This document shows, in pieces, positions 1-5,443 of a DNA stretch of 7,101 nucleotides. The translations under genes were made by a program, and so were the position numbers. The notes under the pieces are model-generated. The model ran no database searches. It had not been told where the DNA came from and was given only the letters and a program-made list of their open reading frames with translations. The stretch lies in the NCBI GenBank assembly GCA_012270265.1, contig JAAXIR010000087.1, forward strand, positions 1-7,101, in the 5' to 3' direction. This DNA is from Candidatus Poseidoniales archaeon (GTDB taxonomy: Archaea > Thermoplasmatota > Poseidoniia > Poseidoniales > Poseidoniaceae). Within the stretch, counting starts at the first letter, position 1; the number at the start of each line of letters is the position of its first letter.

Positions 1-369
1 CACAAACTGCTCAAGTCCGACCCAAATGGAGGACTTCTGCTACACGACACGCTCGAGAAAGTTCAGAAGAAGATGAAGAAAGCATACCTCGATCCAGAAG
101 ATGAGCAGTCGCCTGTGTACGAACTTGCAGAACACGTCGTATTGCCAGAGTTTGGCCACATTCAAGTAACGCCAAATCCCAAATTCGGAGAACCAAGCCC
201 GTGGAATGAGTGTGCTTCGATCACATCAGCAGACCACGATGGGACGCTGCATCCGTTCGATGCGAAGATGGGCGTCGCTGCGGGAGTCGCCGCAGGTTTG
301 TCATCCATCGCAGAACATTTTGAAGCCAATCCAGAAGCATACGAGACCATGCTCGATATCACATCATGA
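1..369 (+). CDS. tyrS: Tyrosyl-tRNA synthetase, C-terminal part (5' end outside window)
   Basis: Cytoplasmic enzyme that activates tyrosine with ATP and charges tRNA-Tyr. The frame is open from the first base, so only the last 122 residues are seen. The first residues read HKLLKSDP, a form of the class I KMSKS loop (K2, K5, S6), which helps bind ATP. The segment that follows matches the archaeal/eukaryotic TyrRS pattern: HDT then a Lys-rich helix (about 15-30), a 'hydrophobic-LPEFG' strand (about 48-53), a KFG turn (about 61-63), and the closing LHPFDAK helix (about 80-86) in which family members have HP-D-K. The first internal ATG is at 73, but homology begins before it, so it is not the start. 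TrpRS is the nearest alternative; the C-terminal HPxDxK block favours TyrRS. The gene ends tail to tail with the leftward MCM-like gene, overlapping it by 6 bp. Confidence 0.85.
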   Translation, partial: HKLLKSDPNGGLLLHDTLEKVQKKMKKAYLDPEDEQSPVYELAEHVVLPEFGHIQVTPNPKFGEPSPWNECASITSADHDGTLHPFDAKMGVAAGVAAGLSSIAEHFEANPEAYETMLDITS

Positions 370-615
370 GACTTCTTCGATGCTCAGTGCACGCACTTGG
401 AGAATTCGACGTGTATCTTTGATGAAACTACGATCCGGAATTGGATCGATGTAGACCACCCCATTGACTCGAATTGTTGAACCTACTTTGTATGCGTCCA
501 CGTATTCGTCATCAACGATAATCTGGATTGCTTGATCATTTGCAGAATCATGGTTTTGCACGTTCAGGTATTTAATATGCTGATATAAGGAGCCCTCTGA
601 TGATAATTGTAAAAA
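364..615 (-). pseudogene. Continuation of the MCM N-terminal (OB-fold) reading frame after the in-frame TAA
   Basis: Directly after TAA 616-618 the same frame stays open for 83 codons to TGA 364-366. It holds the rest of the MCM OB-fold. The block around codons 202-207 (LYQHIK) resembles the 'F-D-Q-x-I-K-L-Q' strand that follows the zinc finger in MCMs. Next come IQIIVDDEYVD (222-232), KVGSTIRVNGVV (235-246, compare the MCM 'GDRVRVTGI' turn) and FIKDTRRILQV (256-266). A GTG at 559-561 could start a 65-residue protein, but it lies downstream of part of the homologous sequence and has no Shine-Dalgarno match just upstream. This favours a broken single gene over a second gene. A GAGG at 594-597 is followed only by non-start codons in this frame until that GTG. 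The end overlaps the tyrS stop by 6 bp (TCATGA, 364-369). Confidence 0.6.
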
Positions 616-1191
616 TTAATTCAAGTGACGGAACAGGGGATATGAAATGTCGCCATTCAGCGCTTTTTTTGCCTCATCATAGCAAATCTTGCATGGGCCA
701 CTTGGTCGCTTTCGTTCTCTTGCGACACGTTGGTCCACGAATTCTTGATGTCCACATTCGATGCATACATACCTTGCCCGTTTGAGATATCCAAGCCGTG
801 GTCCGACATCCTTTACGCTCACAATCAGACTTACGAGTTTGCTTCGGTTTCGCATTCGTAGGTCTGAGACAGAAACAATCTTTTCATCAGGAAAAACCAG
901 TGGTCGTAGAACACATCGGACATCGGTATGTTCTGAACACATCGACCGTAGGACTTCGTTTGCTAATTCGATGGTTTGCTCTGGGTATTCATTAAACCGG
1001 TAACTCAGTAAATCATCTCCATCGATATCTGCAAAATCGACATAGAATGAGAAGATGGGATCTTCAGTTGCATCAAGAACGCTCAATCCTTCGATATCAT
1101 CAGCATGCTTTCGTTGAAATAAATCTCGCCAAGCATTGAGTGTATCTGCTATATCACTAGGAGGGCCGGGAACATGGTGGTCTTCGGACAT
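616..1191 (-). CDS. MCM N-terminal-domain protein without ATPase domain, first part (up to in-frame TAA)
   Basis: 191 residues that resemble the N-terminal region of archaeal/eukaryotic MCM replicative helicases. In order: a helical region (about 15-90) with the 'FSFYVDFADID' strand typical of the MCM A-subdomain; the start of the OB-fold with RPLVFPDEKIVSVSDLR (96-112) and a KLVSLIVSVKDVGPRL strand pair (118-133); and a complete C4 zinc finger, C143/C146 and C167/C170. In real MCMs this domain forms the hexamer collar and grips DNA. The frame stops at TAA 616-618, but MCM similarity continues in the same frame to 364. Even with the continuation there is no Walker A, Walker B or arginine finger. 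The ATG at 1189-1191 precedes all recognisable homology. It is divergent from etfB and convergent with tyrS. It could be a decaying duplicate, a sequencing error in a standalone MCM-N gene, or two short proteins. MCM-N identity is fairly sure; function is not. Confidence 0.75.
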   Translation of the reverse strand: MSEDHHVPGPPSDIADTLNAWRDLFQRKHADDIEGLSVLDATEDPIFSFYVDFADIDGDDLLSYRFNEYPEQTIELANEVLRSMCSEHTDVRCVLRPLVFPDEKIVSVSDLRMRNRSKLVSLIVSVKDVGPRLGYLKRARYVCIECGHQEFVDQRVARERKRPSGPCKICYDEAKKALNGDISYPLFRHLN

Positions 1192-1240
1192 GGAGTTTCA
1201 CGTGTTCAAAGACGGCCTGTAAAGGTTACCTTTTTCCTTC

Positions 1241-1257
1241 AATTCTGAGAAAGAATT
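1241..1257. repeat. Short inverted repeat in the MCM-like/etfB intergenic region
   Basis: AATTCT and AGAATT arms (6 bp each, perfect) flank a 5-bp GAGAA spacer. The site lies between the divergent starts at 1191 and 1315, so it could be an operator for either gene. It could equally arise by chance in AT-rich DNA. No clear TATA box was found at the expected distance for either flanking start. Confidence 0.3.
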
Positions 1258-1314
1258 CATAGCGGCTGAAAGCCAATCTTCATGAATCGAACCTTGCTGG
1301 AAGATTTGATAGAG

Positions 1315-2058
1315 ATGTCCACAATCATTGTATTGGTCAAACAAGTTCCAGACACGAATGCAAAAATCGCTGTGCAAGGAGGTCGCGTCGACCTCTCCAC
1401 AGTCAAGATGGAAATGAGTCCATACGATGGATTTGCCATCGAAACTGCTCTTCGCCATAAGGAAGCGACCGGCGGTACAGTCACTGCGCTCACTGTTGGA
1501 GGGGCAGGCACTGAGAAGATTCTCAAGGATGCCAAAGCAATGGGTGTCGATAACATCGTTCGAGTTTGGGACGATTCATGGTCCGAACTCGATTCAAACG
1601 CACTTCAAAGCGTTCTCAAAGAATCCATTGAATCGCTTGGTGGCACTGCTGTGTACTGCGGCAAGTCAGCTGCTGATACAGGTGCTGGATCAACTGGCCC
1701 CGGCCTCGCTGAGCGCCTTGGTTGGGCAAATGCATCGAATGTCATTGGTGCCGAATTTGGTGATGCAGTGACCGTCTCCATGCCAGTTGAGGCAGGTGTT
1801 GCGAAGGTGAGTGTACCCCTTCCAGCCGTCATCTCTTGTGACAAGGGTGATTTCAAGCCACGAAAGGCCAACGTCAAGGGAATCATGATGGCGAAGAAAG
1901 CACAAGTCGAGCTCATAACTGCTAGCGCTCCTGCATCAACGGTTGTTGTAGCAAGTCATTCTATGCCTGCAGCGAAACCTGCCGGTAAGACCTTCGAAGG
2001 CGGATCAAGCGCTTCGCAGGTTGTTCAATTGCTTCGTGATGAAGCCAACGTACTATGA
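1315..2058 (+). CDS. etfB: Electron transfer flavoprotein, beta subunit
   Basis: Small subunit of the soluble ETF heterodimer, which collects electrons from acyl-CoA and other dehydrogenases. EtfB holds a structural AMP and helps orient the FAD of EtfA. The 247-residue length is typical of the family (about 250). Visible motifs: VKQVPDT (8-14) at the first strand; the MSPYDGFAIETALR helix (34-47); GKSAADTGAGSTGPGLAERL (117-136), equivalent to the 'D-x-x-x-G-Q-T-G-P-x-L-A' AMP-binding segment; and KPRKANVKGIMMAKK (181-195), the conserved 'PR-x-x-x-x-x-GIM-x-AKK' loop. The frame extends up to an ATG at 1282, but homologous proteins begin at the MSTIIVLVKQVPD start used here. It forms an operon with etfA, with 10 bp between the stop and the next ATG. 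The Ala/Ser/Pro-rich tail (about 203-224) is a likely flexible linker before the last helix. Confidence 0.95.
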   Translation: MSTIIVLVKQVPDTNAKIAVQGGRVDLSTVKMEMSPYDGFAIETALRHKEATGGTVTALTVGGAGTEKILKDAKAMGVDNIVRVWDDSWSELDSNALQSVLKESIESLGGTAVYCGKSAADTGAGSTGPGLAERLGWANASNVIGAEFGDAVTVSMPVEAGVAKVSVPLPAVISCDKGDFKPRKANVKGIMMAKKAQVELITASAPASTVVVASHSMPAAKPAGKTFEGGSSASQVVQLLRDEANVL

Positions 2059-2063
2059 GGTGA
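2057..2063 (+). promoter_or_regulatory. Shine-Dalgarno site of etfA
   Basis: GAGGTGA matches the 16S rRNA anti-Shine-Dalgarno sequence and lies 5 bases before the ATG at 2069. It overlaps the TGA stop of etfB (2056-2058), which suggests coupled translation of the two subunits. It fixes the etfA start: an in-frame upstream start at 2021 would overlap etfB by 38 bp and has no such site. Confidence 0.75.
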
Positions 2064-2068
2064 GAAAG

Positions 2069-3001
2069 ATGACAAACAAGATTGTAATTGCAGAACTAAC
2101 AAAAGGAACCGTCAATGCATCGACTGCAGAGCTTGTATCTGCTGCTCAGGCCATGGGAGGAGACGTCACAGTCGTCGTCCCATGTACCGATGCTTCCATG
2201 GCAGATGCTGTCTCAGGCTACGATGGTGTCGCAAAGGTTATCGCAGTCAAATCCGATGTTTTCGCTGGAAACGATAGCAGCGGATGGGCAAGCGCACTTG
2301 ACAGCGCAATGCCAGCAGGGACCGTTCTTTTCCTCGCGACAGCTCGAAGTAAAGACGTAGCAGCCCGTCTTGCAGCACGCCGTGGCCTTTCCGTTGTCCA
2401 AGACGTTGTTTCTATTGAAGGCAACAACTTGACTTCACCAATCTATTCTGGAAAGGCAAATCAAACAGTCGCTGTCAACGGCGACGCTGTCGTCTCAGTC
2501 CGAGCAAACGTGTTTTCTGGTGTTGGTTCTGGATCATCCAACGATGTGTCCGTTGTCGATGCATCCGGTGATGTGAAGACTGCTGTTCAAGACGTCATGG
2601 AGCGAGCAAGTGCTCGACTCGATGTCTCGGAAGCGAACATCATCATTTCCGGTGGACGTGGTATGGGTTCACCAGCCAACTTCTCTCATCTTGAGGCAGT
2701 TGCAGATACCATTGGTGCTGCGGTTGGTGCGTCACGTGCAGCAGTCGACACATGGGAAGAAATCCCTCATTCAATGCAGGTCGGACAAACAGGAAAAACG
2801 GTTAATCCAAACCTCTACATCGCTGTCGGAATTTCAGGCGCTATCCAACATCTTGCTGGTATGCGTTCTTCCAAGTACATTGTAGCCATCAACAAGGATG
2901 CTGATGCACCAATCTTCCAGCATGCTGATTATGGAATTGTTGCAACCTGGGAAGAAGCTCTACCCGTCTTCCAAGACGCACTATCGAGCCTGCTTGGTTA
3001 A
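2069..3001 (+). CDS. etfA: Electron transfer flavoprotein, alpha subunit
   Basis: FAD-carrying large subunit of ETF, 310 residues, the usual length. The N-terminal part (about 1-180) is the Rossmann-like domain shared with EtfB. The C-terminal part is the FAD domain with nearly all its hallmarks: SGGRGMGSPANF (194-205), GASRAAVD (220-227), QVGQTGKTVNP (237-247), AVGISGAIQHLAGM (252-265) and INKDADAPIF (274-283). It carries no ferredoxin-like 4Fe-4S insert, so it looks like a classical rather than a fused or bifurcating form. Two local oddities: 'VDTWEEIP' (226-233) replaces the common 'VDAGYVP', one residue longer; and 'GIVATWEEALP' (289-299) has Thr where many family members have Asp after 'GIVA/G'. 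Electrons would pass to ETF:quinone oxidoreductase, not encoded here. The TAA stop (2999-3001) shares bases with the stop of the convergent hydrolase gene. Confidence 0.96.
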   Translation: MTNKIVIAELTKGTVNASTAELVSAAQAMGGDVTVVVPCTDASMADAVSGYDGVAKVIAVKSDVFAGNDSSGWASALDSAMPAGTVLFLATARSKDVAARLAARRGLSVVQDVVSIEGNNLTSPIYSGKANQTVAVNGDAVVSVRANVFSGVGSGSSNDVSVVDASGDVKTAVQDVMERASARLDVSEANIIISGGRGMGSPANFSHLEAVADTIGAAVGASRAAVDTWEEIPHSMQVGQTGKTVNPNLYIAVGISGAIQHLAGMRSSKYIVAINKDADAPIFQHADYGIVATWEEALPVFQDALSSLLG

Positions 3002-3753
3002 GCGTACTTTCCGAATGTGTAAACGCCGGATTCACCGGCACCATCCCCTACGAATGGGTTTGTGGCTTTCTCATGTCCAATGGTTGTGAGTGGTCCATGT
3101 CCTGGATGGACGATGGTTTCAGGGTCAAGTGGCCACAATTTCGTTCGAATGCTGTTCGATAAAACGTTGAAGTCTCCGCCCGTGTTTTCCAAATCAGTTC
3201 GACCAACGGAACCTGCAAACAATGTATCGCCTACGAATAAATGATCAGCATCATCCTCGACAAGTAGGCGAAGGCAGCAACCACCAAGTGTGTGACCTGG
3301 TGTATGAAGAATCTCAAAATCAATGGAGCCAAGTGAAAGGATTTGGTCATCTGCTATGTCGTAATCGGCTACAGCAGGTTCGGGCAACGAAATTCCGTAT
3401 CGGACCGCTGCTTTCTTTGCGAGCGTTTGCAGGAACGTATCGTCTGGGTGCAAATACCATTCAACGTCAAAGTGTTGTTTCAGTGTAGGGATATGTCCAC
3501 TGTGGTCAAAATGAGCGTGTGTGTTGAGAAGTGCGACAACTTTTCGTTCAATGTTTTTGGTTTCTTCCAACGTGTGTGTCGACCAATGGGGTCCCGTTCC
3601 GGTGCAGGATTCAATCCAATCGATAAGTCGCTGCGGCTCATCGCCACCATCGATAATGACGGTGTCTCCTGTGGCAGAATCGGTGACAACGGAACACCGC
3701 ATCTGCAGCGGTCCAACCAAGAAGTTCTCAATCAGTGGGGTATGAACGCCCAT
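2998..3753 (-). CDS. Metallo-beta-lactamase-fold hydrolase, glyoxalase II-like
   Basis: Predicted soluble dinuclear-metal hydrolase of 251 residues. All metal ligands of the fold are present: H79, H81, D83, H84 in THAHFDH; H154 in HTPGHT; D176 in FVGDTLF; H219 in HPGHG. The N-terminal 'ENFLVGPLQMRC' to 'VIIDGG' (9-37), the GSVGRTD loop (181-187) and the closing 'NPF' (232-234) are typical of the YcbL/glyoxalase-II-like subgroup that acts on thioesters or related substrates. The true substrate cannot be told from sequence. The start is ATG 3751-3753, where family homology begins; a TTG at 3795 would extend the protein into the upstream gene. AAGGAG-like bases at 3771-3777 sit 17 bases from this ATG, farther than usual. 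It lies 22 bp after the PKD gene and is probably co-transcribed with it. It overlaps the etfA stop by 4 bp. Confidence 0.9.
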   Translation of the reverse strand: MGVHTPLIENFLVGPLQMRCSVVTDSATGDTVIIDGGDEPQRLIDWIESCTGTGPHWSTHTLEETKNIERKVVALLNTHAHFDHSGHIPTLKQHFDVEWYLHPDDTFLQTLAKKAAVRYGISLPEPAVADYDIADDQILSLGSIDFEILHTPGHTLGGCCLRLLVEDDADHLFVGDTLFAGSVGRTDLENTGGDFNVLSNSIRTKLWPLDPETIVHPGHGPLTTIGHEKATNPFVGDGAGESGVYTFGKYA

Positions 3754-3775
3754 GGTGTTGCCAACGACTTCTCCT

Positions 3776-5335
3776 TCATGAGCCTGAGGATTCAATCGTA
3801 ATCTGGAGCGAATCCGAGGTCATACCTCCATCAGAATCGAAAACTCTCAGCTCGAAGTCATGGATGCCTGGTGAAAGTTTCACACGTACCTTGGCTTCAT
3901 TTGAAATTTCACGCCCAGTCCCATCCAACCATGACCATGACTGGATTCGATCTTGTGGATCTGAAGATTGCGAGCCATCCAATGTGACAATAGCAGTTTC
4001 AGCATCATGTAGACGAATGGCTTGGTTCTCTCCAGCATATGCTTTTGGAAGAAGGACTTCATCAGCATCTTCATGCAGAAACTGAAGCAAATCCTCGAGG
4101 TCATCCTCTGTTTCATCGATTGATTGAGAAGAAATCTCTTCGTTCATCGCCGCGGTGAGCGAATCAAGACCAATCTCGAGTTCCTGCATGCTCTGCTTGT
4201 AGGATTGTTGCTCTTCTTCTGAAAGAAGATTCGTAAAGTCATCAACATTTCTATAGACAATTTCTGGGTTGGTTTCCACCTCAACCATCTCTTCTTCAAA
4301 CCACCCTTGGAGGAACGATGGATCGACTTCAATTCGTTCTTGATTCACATCGCAAATGCCAACAGGTTCAGCTCCAGTCCAGTCGTTTTGATCTTCACCG
4401 AAGAAGGCCATACGTCCTGATTCATCAATCTCTATCCCTTCAATCATGCCTTTGTGTTCGACTTGCCAAATGATGTTCTTGGTTTGAATATCGAAGCCAT
4501 AGATGTAGAACCATGTCCCAATAACGAGGGTCGATTCAATTAGGTTTAGTGATTGAATTGGATAATCGAATGAAATCAGGTCGTCAAGATGTTCATCGTT
4601 TAATGAGAGCACATCACCATTGTCCAATCCCAAGTACAGGCCTAATGCATCTGCTGTCGTCGCTTTCACACGTCCGTTCAACTCTCGACGATGTAGCAAG
4701 CTCTCTTCCGAATAAACCTCCAACTCGAGAGCCTCCTCTTCACCTGGGACAAGTGCGTGTCCTTCCCGTGCGACAAACCATGTTTGGCCTGCACCTGCTC
4801 CAGCAGCAACGATGTCTTCTCCAATATCCCCACGTTGTATACGCTGGAAGACAATGTTGAGTTGATCATCTGTTTTTGCAACTGTTTGGTTTTCGAGAAT
4901 TAAGAATACTGAGTCATTGCTCGTAGCGAAGGAACGAACATCTCTGTGAACCATATTGTACTCCTGCCCATCCAATGTGTATTGGCGAAGTGTGCCAATT
5001 CCATCGAGTGCAAGGATTTGCTTACCTACAGATAATTGTGCTCCTCCCGCATCGAATTCGGATGTCCAAATCTCTTCAGCATCCAGCGAATAGACGTGCA
5101 ATCCATTGGTCTCATCCAAGATGACAATTTTGTTTGTGCTCCACGCAAGATCAACAATTTTCGAGTTGACATGAATTTTTGACAAAACAGCGTTCCCTTC
5201 ACTCTTCACGTCAATGCACTGAACCAAACCATCCTTGTTCCCAATCAACAGGTGGCCAGATGTCGGATGCAACGCAATCGCAGTTACGCTTGATTTCTGA
5301 TGGAGTGCATCAATCACTGGAAGCGTTTCGACCAT
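3776..5335 (-). CDS. Beta-propeller protein with acidic linker and C-terminal PKD-like domain
   Basis: 519 residues, function unknown. Residues about 10-325 carry seven or eight WD40/PQQ-type repeats, e.g. 'VTAIALHPTSGHLLIGNKDG' (17-36), 'IVDLAWSTNKIVILDETNGL' (60-79) and 'KATTADALGLYLGLDNGDV' (224-242), each a hydrophobic strand followed by 'GxxxG/DG-x-hydrophobic'. Residues about 331-428 form a very acidic, helical, coiled-coil-prone linker. Residues about 429-515 resemble a PKD domain: 'TLDGSQSSDPQDRIQSWSW' (451-469), then 'PGIHDFELRVFDSDGG' (489-504). No signal peptide or membrane segment is visible, so it is predicted to be cytoplasmic, unusual for PKD proteins. The chosen ATG (5333-5335) lies about 25 bp from a TATA-like box, as in leaderless archaeal mRNAs; an ATG at 5350 would add five residues. 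It is likely an operon with the following hydrolase. It may be a scaffold or interaction protein; no active site is recognisable. Confidence 0.8.
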   Translation of the reverse strand: MVETLPVIDALHQKSSVTAIALHPTSGHLLIGNKDGLVQCIDVKSEGNAVLSKIHVNSKIVDLAWSTNKIVILDETNGLHVYSLDAEEIWTSEFDAGGAQLSVGKQILALDGIGTLRQYTLDGQEYNMVHRDVRSFATSNDSVFLILENQTVAKTDDQLNIVFQRIQRGDIGEDIVAAGAGAGQTWFVAREGHALVPGEEEALELEVYSEESLLHRRELNGRVKATTADALGLYLGLDNGDVLSLNDEHLDDLISFDYPIQSLNLIESTLVIGTWFYIYGFDIQTKNIIWQVEHKGMIEGIEIDESGRMAFFGEDQNDWTGAEPVGICDVNQERIEVDPSFLQGWFEEEMVEVETNPEIVYRNVDDFTNLLSEEEQQSYKQSMQELEIGLDSLTAAMNEEISSQSIDETEDDLEDLLQFLHEDADEVLLPKAYAGENQAIRLHDAETAIVTLDGSQSSDPQDRIQSWSWLDGTGREISNEAKVRVKLSPGIHDFELRVFDSDGGMTSDSLQITIESSGS

Positions 5336-5356
5336 GTTTGCCACAAGCATTCACCA

Positions 5357-5364
5357 GTTATATG
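5357..5364 (-). promoter_or_regulatory. TATA-like box for the propeller/PKD gene
   Basis: On the minus strand the bases read CATATAAC, with the centre about 25 bp upstream of the ATG at 5335. This is the archaeal TATA-to-start distance for a leaderless transcript. It favours 5335 over the ATG at 5350, which would lie between the box and the expected transcription start. No strong BRE is obvious. Confidence 0.5.
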
Positions 5365-5414
5365 CTCATGTGTCAATCGTTCAATCCGTTAGTTACATGA
5401 TTGATACAAAAGCA

Positions 5415-5422
5415 TTTTTTTA
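5415..5422 (+). promoter_or_regulatory. TATA-like box for the secreted propeller gene
   Basis: TTTTTTTA, followed by TT, is centred about 25 bp upstream of the ATG at 5444, again the leaderless spacing. No Shine-Dalgarno match lies between it and the ATG. As a T-run it could also be read as a termination signal, but no gene ends just upstream on this strand, so a promoter role fits better. Confidence 0.45.
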
Positions 5423-5443
5423 TTGCGCAGTAGAGCGTTTGTC

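Noticed and set aside
616..618. Programmed readthrough or recoding (selenocysteine or pyrrolysine) at the in-frame stop.
   Set aside because: The codon is TAA. Selenocysteine uses TGA and pyrrolysine uses TAG, and other genes here end normally with TAA, so no code change is indicated.
600..785. Rightward frame of 61 codons with AAGGAG at 587-592, seven bases before its ATG.
   Set aside because: It lies wholly antisense to the MCM-like zinc-finger region, whose homology is clear. The protein has no recognisable feature, and the Shine-Dalgarno match is probably chance.
1282..1314. Upstream ATG adding 11 residues to EtfB.
   Set aside because: The added residues are not like any EtfB start, and the family sequence begins at the ATG at 1315. 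No Shine-Dalgarno site supports 1282.
2021..2068. Upstream in-frame start for EtfA inside etfB.
   Set aside because: The strong GAGGTGA at 2057-2063, five bases before the ATG at 2069, decides for the shorter form, which matches the family start.
3754..3795. TTG start extending the hydrolase by 14 residues.
   Set aside because: Family homology begins just after the ATG at 3753. The extension is a rare start codon with no ribosome site, and it overlaps the upstream gene.
3343..3801. Rightward frame of 152 codons.
   Set aside because: It is antisense to the hydrolase gene, which has all its metal-binding residues. The reverse frame has no domain pattern.
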